A stretch of DNA of 64,000 bases, from assembly GCA_907163375.1 (NCBI GenBank), contig CAJQUW010007057.1:62001-126000 (forward strand), given 5' to 3'. Shown here piece by piece: positions 10,396 through 23,150 of this stretch (the stretch's first letter is position 1; each line of letters starts with the position of its first letter). The notes under the pieces are model-generated. The model ran no database searches. It was given only the letters and a program-made list of their open reading frames with translations, and had not been told where the DNA came from. This DNA is from Prostheceraeus crozeri (lineage: Eukaryota > Platyhelminthes > Polycladida > Euryleptidae). A program made the translations under genes and the position numbers.

Positions 10396-13356
10396 GAACT
10401 ATTCCCATAAGAGCATGAAGGGAGGGAAAAGGAACTGAACATATTATGTTGTGACCTTCGTTGCACAACAGACGTTCAGAAATGCAGTTCCATAAGTCAC
10501 TAGGTGACATGCCACGCGTAATTCACGCGTAATTACGGATCACCCCAAACATCTGTGGTTTAATTAATTCTATTCTACGCGCGTTCATTCGCGCGGCACC
10601 AAGAGTCAGAAATCACTTGATCTGATGCTGTTCAAGTATGAGTAAGTATGGGGAATGCGCGCAAGCGAGCGTTTATAGTTTGCGCGTCGTCTACGGTTAT
10701 CTGCGTTGCCGCTTGAACCACGGATGAACCGCTAAGTATGTTCTGTCTTCCCTGAGCATGAAATTGAGGTCTTATCGCGATATTTAGCCTCTGATACATG
10801 CATACACATGAGATGCAAAGTCTATATAACATGACTGCCGACATGTGTTACAGCAATGTCCCGCATAGCCACGGATGTTTAGGGTCATGCGTAATTACGC
10901 GTTGATTCCCGTCATGTTTGCCATTGGCGCATTTTTCTATCCTATTTTCCAGGTTATACTACTTGTAAGTAGTATGACAATTAAGAAAAGTGGGCAGATT
11001 TCAAAAACTAGTCGATTGATTTTTCTGCAAGTTTCAGAACTGAATAGAGATAGTTCAAGGAACATCTTCAGAAGCTTTCAGACATGGTGCAAAAAATTGA
11101 CTTATTTCTCATTTTTCCGACATGTGAGTTGTAAACTTATTGAACATTTATAAAATCGTTTAGTCTTCCTTGTAATATAATCGAATTCAGTGTTGTAAGT
11201 TTGACTGTTAAATGTCAATATCTAAGGGGAGGGGGGATTAATGGGCAGCGGGCTAATGTGCGCAATTTGAGTTCTTCGGCCTCTAGCTCAGGACCCATGG
11301 CTCGCATCGTTATATTGCAGCGCAGCTCATTTGAGGAAGACACGCGCTCACACAACTGTGCACTAAGAAGATGCCGAAAACATTGCATAAATTTGATCCC
11401 TGAAGGAACAGACGTTTAGTGAAATGAGACGCTTTTTTGGATAAGCCTCTCATTCTGTGTAGATTGATTGTTCGAGGCAAGCGAAAGCTGCCCCTCATCG
11501 TAATTACATGCAGATGAACAATCCAACTTCCGTTAAGGCCCACGATTGACAGTACCCGTGTAATGTGAGTCTAAGTAAAGTGCCCATATAGCCCCACTCA
11601 TATAAACCACCTCATCACCATTATTATTTCTGGCATACTTGTTTTCCAGAGAAATGACCAGAATCTATGAGAGATTTATGATAAATCATTCCAATGCAAA
11701 CTTGGAAAATCACCATGCAGGTCATGACAAAGAATTGAAAATTGCTAAAGTTAATGCATTTTAAGACAATTTCAAAAGTAAACAATTCTTTCTGGTGTAG
11801 AGAAGAATCCACCACAGAGCCTGAATACAACCGCATTATCAACCACATGATATCAACAAGCAAAACTTGAAATGAGAGTAAATAGAAATCAATAATGGAT
11901 AATTCAGATGACAATCGGATAAACATAAATAAATAATTAATAGCATTGATTTCAACCCTTTTACTGGTAGACATTTTGTATATCATTCATGATACAATAT
12001 TATGAAAATTATTTGATCAACTGCAGTTAAGCATGCTTTATTAACACACTTATGCGACTAGAAGAAAGAGTAGCATTCGGTAGGCGCCATACAACAGCTC
12101 AGGTTTAATCGGGCGAGATTTTGTGACCCGACGCGACCGGCCGGTCACGTGATTCAACTGGTACCGGATCGGCCGGTCGACCGGTCAGTTCGTAATACCG
12201 ATGCACATTCGTGTGCCTTAAGTGTGTACATGTAGGCTATATTAAGGATAAGAATTTTTGACTTTTTTCGAAATTTAAATTTCCTGTATTACAGCTCGAT
12301 GATTTTTATTTAAATCTGATCAAAATGCATTTTTTTCTTAGTTATTGCAAAAAACTTCACCTCCAACCTCAAATTTCTAAAACGATTTTCACAAGAGATA
12401 GTAGGCCTATATTTTCATCTTCAGAGCTTCTAAAATGTCTCATTGCCAAATATAGCTGCTTCTAACTTAAATTTATATTAGTTAGGAATGTTTAATTACT
12501 CCCTGCTACGAGTAAAACATAAACCATGAGTTTGAGATCGTATTTGGCGCTAAAATCAGCAAAATCAGTGATCATGCAAAGTTTCAGACATTATGATAAC
12601 CATGACCTATGAACTTTGACTGTATTTATCGATTTTAAATGATCTATCCATTGATAAGAGAAAGATGAGGAAACCGACACAAATTGATGATGCAGCAATT
12701 TTCTTGGAATTAAATTTTCAAGGTGACGAAGCCCTTGTTCAAGGTGTAAATTGTCATGATAATTCTGATAATAATGGCTCAAAAGGACTAATGATAATTT
12801 CGAACCAGTTTTCATGAACTTATCATGAATTAATGAATGCATTTTCGTACCGGAGGGCATAGGTGAAGGGTCAAACTACAATAATATCAACACATTTGAC
12901 GGGGTAATAACAATTAAAAAAACCGTAGTATTTGTTAACTTGATGCAAATGACCTGTCATCGCTTGACATTTACATATAGAGAGAAACTTGCCACATACT
13001 TTGCTACAATCCACAAGAGCAATCTCTTATACAGAGCAACAACAGGATACCGCCAAAATTCCAAATTGTTGGTCACTCTCTGTTCCTTGCTAAGTCTATC
13101 AAAGGAAGAAAGGAACGAATACACGTGAAATTAGAAGAGAAATATTGTATTTATTGGAATAGAAACTGAATTTTCCTGTTTTATCTACTCAAACTGTGGA
13201 AGCCAAACTTGATAAATTATTGAGAACATGACGATTGTGTGAAACGACAGAAATATGATTGAAGTTTTTGATATTACGAAAGAAAATGTTGTTTGGTTGT
13301 GCAGCGAAGATAAACGTCTACACTAAATCCAGACTGAAAGCAACGGACAAATCGGG
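10396..13356. other. No gene; scattered repeats
   Basis: No supported coding sequence is seen. A 120-codon hydrophobic minus-strand frame (11624-11986) has no conserved motif. 12125-12195 is GC-rich and full of CCGGTC/GACCGG words, including CCGGTCGACCGG. 11405-11600 is a dispersed repeat listed separately. Confidence 0.4.
11405..11600. repeat. Dispersed repeat, inverted partner at 32960-33090
   Basis: It shares, in inverted orientation, the words AGCCTCTCATTCTGT, GATTGTTCGAGGCAA and GTAATTACATGCAGAT with 32960-33090. Both copies lie next to a GTGCCCATAT or ATATGGGCAC word, suggesting a larger old element. Confidence 0.6.
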
Positions 13357-13839
13357 TTGACAGAGAAGGTTGCGAATCCCATTACAATCCATCCTTCGAA
13401 AAGGAGAAATAAATTCATTCAACCAATGTCCTCGAATTTGGATTTAATATCAATTGAAGAATCGGATTCAGACATCGACAGCGAGTATCAAGAATCAGAT
13501 CATTCAGGCGATTGGTCCACTAAAAGTAGAAGAAAATATCATAGGACAAATGCAGCTACCAAATTAGTGGCAGCTTCAAAGTTATCAACTCGCAATCAGC
13601 GTGCTTGTAATCAACTGTCTGAATCTAGAGTAGACATTCACACACCTACACAGTCCGGCATGTATAAGTCTTCCATCAAAGAGGCAAGAAAACTTAAAGA
13701 TGCAATGAAAGAGACTTTGAGTGTGGATCTACATTTCGATGGTACGCGAATTGACAATCGAGAATATCAAGCATTGGTTTAAAAAAATGAACACAGAGAA
13801 ATCTGGTTAGACATAAGTTCACAAGTGGCATTGTGATTC
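13357..13839 (+). pseudogene. N-terminal part of an unnamed transposon-type protein
   Basis: A 141-codon frame (13357-13782) starts with a basic and Ser/Asp-rich region (ESDSDIDSEYQESDHSGDW). It continues with STRNQRACNQLSESRVDI, TPTQSGMYKSSIKEA and ends DLHFDGTRIDNREYQALV. TAA follows, but the same frame goes on as KNEHREIWLDISSQVAL to a TGA at about 13839. The L-HFDGK/TRI segment looks like the first catalytic Asp of an uncharacterised DDE-type transposase seen in many marine invertebrates. It may belong to the same family as the relic at 9900-10395, which is on the opposite strand. Function is inferred and the copy is dead. Confidence 0.45.
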
Positions 13840-16086
13840 TATTCGGTATAAATCAACCAGAGACACCGCAATTTGTTGGTTGTCATCATCATATTCTCTG
13901 TAGAGTGCTTCGTTTGGTGATGGATGGCAAACTCGGCGACAATAATACTTCACCCAAACAATTAATTAAGGAATGATAATTAATGCCAAGTTATGTATAC
14001 TACCTGCGAATCAATTCTAATGCCATGGATTGTTTTACATGGTTTCCTTAATCCCTGCATGTCTAAGTAACTCAAGGAATGAGAAATAAGATGTAAAGTA
14101 TCTCATTGACAAACCGTTTTACAAAGGTTACACAATCACACGCATGAATGACGTGCAAATTTAAATACAAGGCCATAAATCTAAATATCATTGATCATAA
14201 CGGTAGAGAAAAATGCTCTCACGTACAAAAATTGTTACCTTCAAAAGAAGATTAAATATGAAATTTGTCCACTTGGGCATTTTATCCAGGTACGTAGGCA
14301 TTCGAGATTATTGTCTACTTTATTAGTAAAACAATGTCTGCCTAATTCCCCTGCCAATTTTAAATTGATCGATTTGACGAAATAGCATAAAAGCACTCAC
14401 ATGAGGGGACCAATGTACGGAATCGAAGTGAATGAGCTGATTCGGCAGTTAGGCTATAAATCAAGCGATGACTAAGGCACTTGCAGGTGATGCGATGACT
14501 ATGATCCTCTTTTTGTCAAAAGCCAAGGAAATTAGCCAAACTTTACACATTTCGTTTCTCAAGTGATCGTCTTGAAAGAAAATCAGCGTTTACTTAATGG
14601 ATTATTTCCTCGAAACTTTGCAGACCTGCCTGCCAGATTCATCAAATGTAAGCTAATCATCTCAACATGCAGTATGACGACCAAATGAATTTTGCAGGTT
14701 TTAGTCATTGTTCCATTATGCAGTTCTTGGTCAAAATACCGCTGGGCGCACAGATGTGAACGTCACTCGACAAGTGTTCATCATATTTCAATAATGATTC
14801 ATATTTCATATTTCAGCTAATAATCGCCTTAAGAAATTTGCCATCTATTAATGAATGTTTACATTTTACAATGCGCGATCGGAAGAGAAATTCGAAGCGC
14901 GCGATATAAATTAATGCAATATATGATGCATAGATTCGCCAAAATGCAAATAATCAATTAACACAGATGGTATTTTATATGATAAATTGTTGATCTGCAA
15001 GTGGAGACTGCAAAATTGTGCATGATGAGCAAAATCTAGGGGGGGCGAAAACATAGTCTCGCCCGGGAAATTTTTTTCAGGGGGGGGGCCCTCCTGCCCC
15101 CCTGGGATCGACGCCTATGGATAATGACATGAATCATCCCATGTATATCTAATCAGTGAGTTCTGCATAGAGGGGAACTTTTAAAAAAGCACTCTAGTTG
15201 ACTTCATCAATGCCATACGCATGTAAGAATTCAGTTTATTGAAGTCTTCGAACTCGCTCACATCTGTTGCATGATACACAAAGCGATATCATTTTCATGA
15301 CCAGTTGCACGCAATGTACGAAAAACAAAGAAAAGTAGACATGTGGACGAAAGTGAGATCTTACTTGCCTAGATGGGGAATGCTGGGGAGCAGCTGTCCA
15401 TTCTCTTCTCTTAGACGACGAATCACAGAAATTTTCTTGTCAATCTTGAGTTAGCCTTACATCATTTGTATTTGTGAGTTTAATGCATCATTTATCACAT
15501 CAATTGTGTAAGACGCGATCAATACTTTAGGACAACTGGACATGCATGATTTTGGAGTTTTCTGAGGCAGATGGATGCCTCAAGCTGTCAATCATCGGTA
15601 AGTAGTTTGAAATGTTATTGTACTGAACTCCAATTCTAAACACGAAACTGTGTAATGTGACATTTGAAAGCGGTCAGTCTATCATTTCTATACTTAAATA
15701 CTTCCTAAACTCTGGTTTCTCTTTAATTAATTGTTAAATCCCTCCAATCTCCAATCGCTTCTAAAGTTATTGTAAATAAAATAATCAAATATTGAGTTGA
15801 ATCTTCACTGTTAACTCAAAAGTGTCGTATGAAAGTTCCTAAGGGATCCAGACAGAAAGGGTTCATAAAAGTTTAACTGAAATCTCATTTTTGTGGTGAC
15901 GTTTGAATAGCAATGCTACTATAGCATAAACTGAAATGAAAATTCGCAAGAATGATTCAATGGATAGATTATGTGGAACGAAATCGCGATATTTCCAGCT
16001 TAATTGAACGATATTTTTATCTTGTATGGATGAATCGTATGGTTCCATTCCCGGTTACATTAAAAGAAAAAGCGATTATTTAGCAA
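13840..16086. other. No gene; one transposon terminus
   Basis: No supported gene is seen. At 15038-15120 there is a G-tract/C-tract block ending CCTGGGATCGACGCCTATGG. Read in reverse it starts CCATAGGCGTCGATCC, which looks like one terminus of a TIR element whose other end I could not find. Confidence 0.4.
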
Positions 16087-16107
16087 TTAGCACTAGAAGA
16101 CCGAAGC

Positions 16108-16121
16108 GCGTCAATTGACGC
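16108..16121. promoter_or_regulatory. piggyBac subterminal palindrome, left outer
   Basis: GCGTCAATTGACGC is a 14-bp perfect palindrome 17 bases inside the left end. The insect piggyBac element has a closely similar internal motif bound by the transposase cysteine-rich domain, so this is probably a transposase binding site. Confidence 0.75.
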
Positions 16122-16283
16122 AAAGTCAGTTCATTTTTCATGTTTTTAAGTTACTCTGTGACATTTATCCAATGAAACTTCCTGACTTTTAATATTTTCC
16201 TTAGTTCTTACTATTCTAAAAGTAACAGCCCTCTCGGACATCTATTTGACATAGAAATCTCTTGACTTCCTAGAAGGCCTGAG

Positions 16284-16299
16284 TGCGTCAATTGACGCA
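16284..16299. promoter_or_regulatory. piggyBac subterminal palindrome, left inner
   Basis: TGCGTCAATTGACGCA is a perfect 16-bp palindrome. It is identical in its core to the sites at 16108 and 18618. Confidence 0.78.
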
Positions 16300-16612
16300 T
16301 TGTATTCCTAAAGTCGGATAACACAGTATCAAGTTTTCTTATAGCTATGCAAAGCGTTAAATTAAACTCCAAAGCAATCCTTTAGGCGTCATCAGTCAAC
16401 TGAAAACACAATAGATTCAATAGATATCTAATGTCAGAGCGGCAACAAGCATCCGCATAGATATATTGAGAGCAATCTTCGTGTTTATGAATGAATTGCT
16501 TGCGGCAATATATAATTGTCCTCTATCTGTGTCAGGATTTTGAAAATGATCGATCAATAATAAAATGCTCATTTCAAGCACTTTAGCGTCATTTGACATA
16601 CAAGGAAAACAA

Positions 16613-18302
16613 ATGGCTAGACGAGCAAAACATTCCGCTTTGAGAGCTTTACAATTGCTGCAAGATCTCAATACAGACGATAGTGACAACGGAGACAATG
16701 AGAATGAAGCAATCCCAGCTGAAAACATTGTTGACCAACATGACGTCGATGAATCCTGCAGTAGTGACGATGCTCCATTGATGATATTCCGCCGTTATCT
16801 CAGCGAATACCCGGAACAGAAATCAATAGTGAAGGTGATACTGACAGGCCTACGTCCGCAGCCAGTCTCGTTGGATAAGACGGCACTGTCTGGAACAAAC
16901 TTGCTAATTCTCCTTCAAGCACATTGTCGACGTGATGCCCAAAATATTTTACGACGTCAACCAGGTCCAACGTCATATGCAACTTCACGTATTAGTGATC
17001 CCTTGTCAGCTTTCCGCTTATTGATCAATGAGCCGATGCTACGAAAAATTTGTAAATACACAACATCAGAAGGTCAGAGATCCAAATCCGATTGGAAAAT
17101 TGACCCATCTGAATTAGACACTTTTTGGACTTTGGATTGCTCGCGGCATTTTGGGATGTAAGAATCTTCCTCTTCGAGAATTTTGGTCCAAACAGTGGGG
17201 AAATGTATTGTTTACCGACCATATGAGCAGAGATCGGTTCATGGAGATCAAACGCTTTCTTCGCTTCGATGATAAGACTACGAGAAAATCAAGGACAGAG
17301 AACAACAAATTTTGCTTGATTTCTGATCTTTGGTATGATTTCATAGATAGATGCCAGATTTCTTTCTATCCATCTGAGTATCTAACTATTGATGAACAGC
17401 TTCTCCCATGCAAAGCCAGGTGTGGATTTCTTCAATACATGGCCAATAAGCCAGATAAATTTGGCATCAAATTTTGGTTTATGGTGGATCTGCAGACCAA
17501 ATATCTATATAACGGTTTCCCATACTTAGGAAGAGACTCAACACGTGTTGACAGTATTTCTACTGATGTTGTGATGAAGTTACTAAAACCGGTAGAAGGA
17601 AATGGACACACCATTACAACTGATAACTTTTTCACTAGCCTTTCATTGGCTAAACAACTTGCAAGCAAACATACTTCGATTATCGGTACTGTCCGATCAA
17701 ATCGACGAGAGCTGCCTCCATTGGTCCATGAAAAATCATCTTTGCATCATACCGATGTACTCAAGAATGCCGATTCATCAGCAACATTGACTGTTTATCA
17801 GTGCAAAAAGAACAAAAAAGTTACAATACTAAGCACTCTTCATCATACAGTGACTATCCCTACTGCTGACAATCAGAAGTGCAAGCCTGAGACAGTTTTA
17901 CTATACAACGCAACAAAATCGGGAGTCGATGTCTTACATCAAATGTTGCGCCTGTATTCGGTGAAGCCAGCGTGTCGAAGATGGCCAGTTCATGTGTTCT
18001 CAAATATTATGGATATCGCTTTAGTCAATTCTTGGGTATTGTACAAAGAGGTGACTAAGACCAACATGAGTCGACGCTCATATATTCAAGAAGTGGTAGA
18101 GCAACTTCTCAAAAGCAAGCAAGTCGAGGAAAAAACTCGAAAACGAGCAGTGATCTTCGACAACAATCAAAGAAATGTACGGCAAAGATTGACATGCTCA
18201 TCTGGTGAATGTAACCGCAATCGCACCTTAGATCGGTGTCAGCTTTGTAACCGCCCAGTTTGCGGACGTTGTACAATTCGAATGTGCAATGAATGCAAGT
18301 AA
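16613..18302 (+). pseudogene. piggyBac transposase, one frameshift
   Basis: The protein would be about 560 residues. It starts at MARRAKHSALRAL with an acidic N-terminus (NTDDSDNGDNENE). The first frame ends at 17161 and the remainder is in the next frame (17151-18302). The family motif NLPLREFWSKQWG follows directly, so one base is gained or lost near 17140-17155. The catalytic Asp triad is present: YLTIDEQL, HTITTDNFF and TKSGVDVLHQM. The C-terminus (CSSGECNRNRTLDRCQLCNRPVCGRC in the sequence) is the cysteine-rich zinc-binding domain that recognises the subterminal palindromes. Apart from the shift the gene looks young. Met at 16565 is an alternative in-frame start. Confidence 0.92.
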
Positions 18303-18617
18303 GTAATCCGGATGTTCATATGATTCTCTATTAGTTCTGTTTGTGAAATATGAATCCATTTGCAATTCAAATTATTGATAATGACTTTTATTTTTTCAAA
18401 TTGGGAAATAATGCTAAGTGTTACTTGTGAATTGGGAATTTTATGGTTTTTAATATTCTAACTCAGTAGTGTTTACACATTTCTAAACTAATTTGGAATA
18501 GATCCCTACCATATAAAAATCATTAATTACTTCATTATTTATTGCAAAAGTATCTCATATAGCCTATTTATATCATACTCGTAGTTTTCACCGATATTAT
18601 GATTATGATTTTAGAAA

Positions 18618-18633
18618 TGCGTCAATTGACGCA
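18618..18633. promoter_or_regulatory. piggyBac subterminal palindrome, right
   Basis: TGCGTCAATTGACGCA is identical over 16 bp to the site at 16284. It lies 43 bases inside the right end. Confidence 0.78.
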
Positions 18634-18680
18634 CTTCAGGCTTTGTAGTAAGATTGAAATTTTAGGTCTTCTAGTGTTAG

Positions 18681-20177
18681 AGTTTTACTATACAGAACAT
18701 AAATTTTCAAAAGAATTCATTAATCACGCGAAAACATCTATAACCGTATGTCAAGCTGTCTTTCTCGATAACATCTAAATAAGCCAGAAAATTGATAAGT
18801 TAGTGAAAAATGTGATGATTTAACAGCTGAGGAAACTAAATCTTCGTTTTCGACAGTCACCTTGACAACAAGAACACTAAAGTAACAAGATGTATTAAAA
18901 CAAATGTGCGGAACCTGTCTTAGAATATGATTATAGGGAACACTAACAGGCACTGCAGACACCTCTTCAGTATGATTGACGTTTCGTTCATTGATTGGTT
19001 ATTGGACAGCATTAATATCTTTTTACAAATAATTTATTTTAAAATATTTCATTCAACGTTGATAGAATCTAAAGATTCTAATAGTAAATTTACTTTAAAG
19101 AACTTTGGATTTCTTAATTATCAGTTTAAGCCTAAAGAGATATTTAAAGATCGACATTTTGATGACGTCATTGAACCAAAGAGGAGTCAAGAGCGAGTTG
19201 TAAGCAAACCATGATAACATGAATAGACATCAGATAACAACAATGCGGCACATTTTTCTTCAACACCAATCAAAACCTTAATCTTATAATCTATAAATTT
19301 TTTCAATATCATTCAATAAGTAATAATTAATTAGTTACTGTGTTGCGTATGGCAATCACACTTTCACATATGATGATGCAAAATTATATCAATTCCGTAA
19401 TTGCTATTTTATACTTAAACCTACACCTAAATCAACTTGATCAATAATTCATCTCATTTTTACTAGCATAATAAACTTGCTAATGTACAGATAATCAAGA
19501 TGAAATGATGATTAAGGTCAACTTCATGCATCCAATAAAATATTCTAATTTCCTCATTAACAAAGCATGTACGTATATTGTAAATTGTGTATGTTCTAAT
19601 CTGTTTCACACCAGATTCAGTTGAACGAGGAGCAATTCTCTTTGCCTTATTACTAAGTTATTCGATTGACCAAGAAAATAGACCTAAGAGAATGTTGATT
19701 TTGTTACAATGCATGTTTCACGTCTTTAGATTTACACTGAATTTCGTCTTGAAATATAGCTGGGATCGACGGATGTCGCTCTTCAACTAATAAAATTATC
19801 AAATATATAAACCACTCATGTGTGCATCCTGGAAGACGGCAAGCCCTAGAATAATTCATTTTATTTTATTATGACTTAAGTTGAGCTCGTAAAGCTGACA
19901 ATTCAACGAAAAGTTTTCAATCAGGGTATATACAGACTGTTTCATTCACCTGTTGAGGACGTAGGACTGTTACTTAATCTCAGCTCACCACTTAATTGAA
20001 TACGACTTTGTCACAAGTGCCGACGACGAGCGTCCTGAATAAAATCGCTCAAAACCTGAATTGAAATCAAGTAAATTGACGTCAAACCTGCATCATTTCG
20101 ACAGTAATTCGAAGTTATATTCATGAATGAATGACACACTTTCTATGCGCATAAGTTTCTGAGTCATGTCAGCTATA
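18681..20177. other. No recognised gene
   Basis: Short frames at 18927-19214 and 19587-19790 have no motif or codon pattern worth calling. No repeat structure was noticed. Confidence 0.4.
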
Positions 20178-20180
20178 TAA

Positions 20181-20369
20181 GGCCTCAGCCACACTGCGGG
20201 CTTTTCCAAGAAGCGTCTCCGAGGAAAGCGTTTAGCAGCAAATATAAAGTCATCATTGCAGCGGTTGTAGACTGCGACACTGCGAGCAAAGCAAACGAGA
20301 GCGATTAATAGCTTGCTCGCGTTTGCTCGGGACGCTCGTGTTTGCTTTGTTTTCTGTGTGGCTGAGGCC
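20181..20369. mobile_element. PIF/Harbinger-type MITE, 189 bp
   Basis: The termini GGCCTCAGCCACAC and GTGTGGCTGAGGCC are perfect inverted repeats, flanked by TAA on both sides (20178-20180 and 20370-20372). A 3-bp TWA target duplication and GG-starting ends are the Harbinger hallmark. The interior is GC-rich with CGAGCAAAGC and TTTGCTCG words, so the element can fold back further. Confidence 0.88.
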
Positions 20370-20644
20370 TAAGATGAATTGAAAAAATCTATAGTTGCCA
20401 GCTTGGTTAGAACATGGACCGCTAGAATGTCCCATCTAGCTGTCCATGGGTTAGAATGGGTTAGAACATGATTAGAGTTGATATTCATTCTAACTCGGGA
20501 AATTATCCATGAACCTGTCGGCAATTACGTGTTGTCTGAAATGTGGCTCACATTTTAGCAATTCAAATCATCAGGATGATACGCTATCTAGCTAACGCTT
20601 TAGCCTATGGCTAACCTAGCAAATCTTAAGCTACAACGCATGGA

Positions 20645-21007
20645 GTGTGCATGTATATTCAAAATCAGAAGGCTTCAAAAGATCATCTTTTGTTCTTGAA
20701 TGGATTGATATCAGAGTTTGTGTTGAAAAGAGGAAAGGGCAGTGTGACTGGTCCGAATGGGGGACGCCATCGAATTCTGTTGAATGGTGTGGAATTGAAT
20801 GTTTCTATTCACGAGCCAAAACGATTGGCAGCTGGAGAAAATTGTCCAAGGCCAATAAAGAAGTGCAGAGTTTGCGCGAGGAGAGGGATTAGACGGGGGA
20901 CAATATTTTATAGCCCAGAGTGTATTGGTGACCCTGCCCTCTGTGCTTCACCATGTTTTGATGAATGGGAAGCTCATTGCTTAGTACATGAAGACGATAG
21001 CTCATAA
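20645..21007 (+). pseudogene. Orphan C-terminal piece of a piggyBac-type (PGBD-like) protein
   Basis: The 120-codon frame ends KKCRVCARRGIRRGTIFYSP, then CIGDPALCASPCFDEW. This is the zinc-binding C-terminus typical of PGBD4-like transposases (CRVC-KG-R-ET-xxxCxxC-x-LC-x-PCF). The N-terminal half (DHLLFLNGLISEFV) fits the preceding helix. The catalytic core is not seen in the 2 kb upstream. This is either the last exon of a domesticated PGBD gene lying elsewhere or a truncated element. It is more diverged in type than, and not part of, the element at 16091-18676. Confidence 0.6.
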
Positions 21008-21580
21008 TCTTTTAGTGACATGAAATATTGTTAAGCTAGAAATTATATGTAATATATCAATGTGTTAGTAACTTCATGTTTCTTGTGCAATGTGCTATAT
21101 AAATGTCTCACACAATTGGAATATATTCAAGTTGTTTCTTGAATATGAAGTGTATGTTCCTTATCATTCATGATGCACAAAATTTATATTCAATATTTTC
21201 CATGAATAGTCAGTGATATTATGCAAGTATCATAGAGCTTGTGTATAGTCGAATGTACATGCATATACTTGTATATACAATAGCGATATAAGCCCAAAAA
21301 TAAAATGTTGATAACATGTTCATAATGACTTAATGATGAAATGATGTGATACTAAAAAAGTAAAATTTGTAATATAAAAGTACTAACATGAATAAAATTA
21401 CCGTTAATCACAGATAATAACATTATATGAATACAGCGCGCATGCATTAATACTCGTAAGTTTTTAGAGCAAAACATTGGTCGAGCACAGCTCCTCGTCG
21501 GTAGTTGATGGTAGCGTAAGTGTTGAACAACTCGGCAGTTGTCCTATTGTAATATGAGTCGAAGCTTCAGAGAATGATCA
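21008..21580. other. No gene
   Basis: AT-rich intergenic sequence. Nothing is seen up to the transposon boundary. Confidence 0.5.
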
Positions 21581-21599
21581 AATTCGTTACCCCGCCAGA

Positions 21600-21760
21600 A
21601 CCGAAAGTTCGCGACCGTTCGTCGAACGTTCGTTGAAGGTTCGTTTTGTTGGCGAACGCTCATTGAACGTTCGTTTCCGAGCCTTAAACGTACGACTAGT
21701 GGTGAACGTTCGTCGAACGTTCGTTGAAGGTTCTGGTGAATCTCGAACATTCAAAATCAT
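21600..21760. repeat. Left subterminal array of CGAACGTTCG words
   Basis: The word GAACGTTCG and one-base variants recur in both orientations at least five times (for example GTCGAACGTTCGTTGAAGG twice). The same words fill the right end at 31560-31700. The word is itself palindromic around ACGT. Confidence 0.85.
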
Positions 21761-22361
21761 GTACAAAAGACACTATTCTATCCAACATTAAATTATCTGT
21801 ACAAAACTGTATGATGTGTTACACTATTTAGCGAAATTGAGGGGGGGATGCACCAGCTTCATTGATTTTGTGATGATGAAGTGTTGTTTTACCGTTCTAA
21901 GGTACGCTGATATGAAGAAGGTTTAAATGCCATTTTCATTTTCAATTTCATTTTGCGTCCTCAATATAGGGTGACTGATTTTCAAAGTTTTTCTTTTTTT
22001 GTATCAAGCTCAGGTAAGTTGTCAAAGAGAAATGAGTTATTTGTTGAATTTATCAGAATAATCTCTATCTATCAAATGGATGAGATAGTCCACATTTAAT
22101 CTTGAGTAATGTATTTGATGACTATGGTGCATAACTAACAGATATTGACCCTAAATCATTCTTTATACAATTAAACTTCATTGTGTATATGCGAAAAATA
22201 GTCAATTTGTTTTAATTTCTATTGCTATAGGGATACGTAAATAGTAAAACATGAAAGTTGTTGACAACAAGAAACACGAAAAATGTTTAATACTTACCAA
22301 TCTTAAAACCTTCATCATACGTATGGATTTTTTCTTAATTGACAACTTTGTTGTTTCTAAG

Positions 22362-22467
<106 letters not shown>

Positions 22468-22667
22468 AATATCTCCATAAAATCTCATTGATAGATTTAT
22501 TCGATAAAAAGAGAATTATGAATTACAAACAAGTAGGCATAATATTTGAGTGCAAAATAGATAGTTGATTAAGCCAAAATATTGTATATCGCACTGACTT
22601 TCACCAACGCACACTGATCTCCATTAAGTCCATGATGTAGTTTCTGAATAAGGACCCTTACAGCTCT

Positions 22668-23150
22668 GAGTCACATTTCTGGTAAAAATTGCCCAGACAC
22701 CGAATAATCCACACTTTTGCTTATCGAGCTCACCTATATTTTACGAAATACTTAATCTTGACGTCTGCTTTCTTGCATGCAATATGCCAGACATATACCG
22801 AATTAGGATATGTAATCTCAGTGAGATCCATGCCGCATTGTCTGAATTAGAACCATTAGTCTGAGTCACATTCTGGTAAAGAATTGCCCAGACACCGAAT
22901 AATCTACACTTTTGCTTATCGAGCTCACCTATATTTTACGAAATACTTAATCTTGACGTCTGCTTTCTTGCATGCAATATGCCAGACATATACCGAGTTA
23001 GGATATGTAATCTCAGTGAGATCCATGCCGTATTGTCTGAATTAGGACCATTAGTCTGAGTCACATTCTGGTGAATAACTGCCCAGACACCGAATAGTCC
23101 ACACTTTTGCTTATCGAGCTCACCTATAATTTACGAAATACTTGATCTGG
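22668..23150. repeat. Tandem repeat, period 195 bp, about 2.5 copies
   Basis: Copies start at GAGTCACATT at 22668, 22863 and 23058, exactly 195 bases apart, and are nearly identical. Each contains GCCCAGACACCGAATA, TTGCTTATCGAGCTCACC and (first two copies) CTTGCATGCAATATGCCAG. The array ends about 165 bases before the transposase start, so it likely covers the promoter or 5' leader. Confidence 0.92.

Larger units (their letters stand above)
16091..18676 (+). mobile_element. piggyBac element with both ends and TSDs
   Basis: Terminal inverted repeats CACTAGAAGACC (16091) and GGTCTTCTAGTG (ending 18676) are flanked on both sides by TTAG (16087-16090 and 18677-18680). The 2,586-bp interior contains one transposase gene and three copies of a GCGTCAATTGACGC palindrome near the ends. 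piggyBac normally targets TTAA, so identical TTAG flanks are unusual. The single visible damage is a one-base frameshift in the transposase. Confidence 0.92.

Noticed and set aside
11624-11986. Hydrophobic minus-strand frame as a receptor fragment
   Set aside because: Hydrophobicity in AT-rich sequence is expected by chance and no GPCR signature is present.
20181-20369. GC-rich hairpin as a structured RNA gene
   Set aside because: Perfect TIRs with TAA duplications identify it as a Harbinger MITE.
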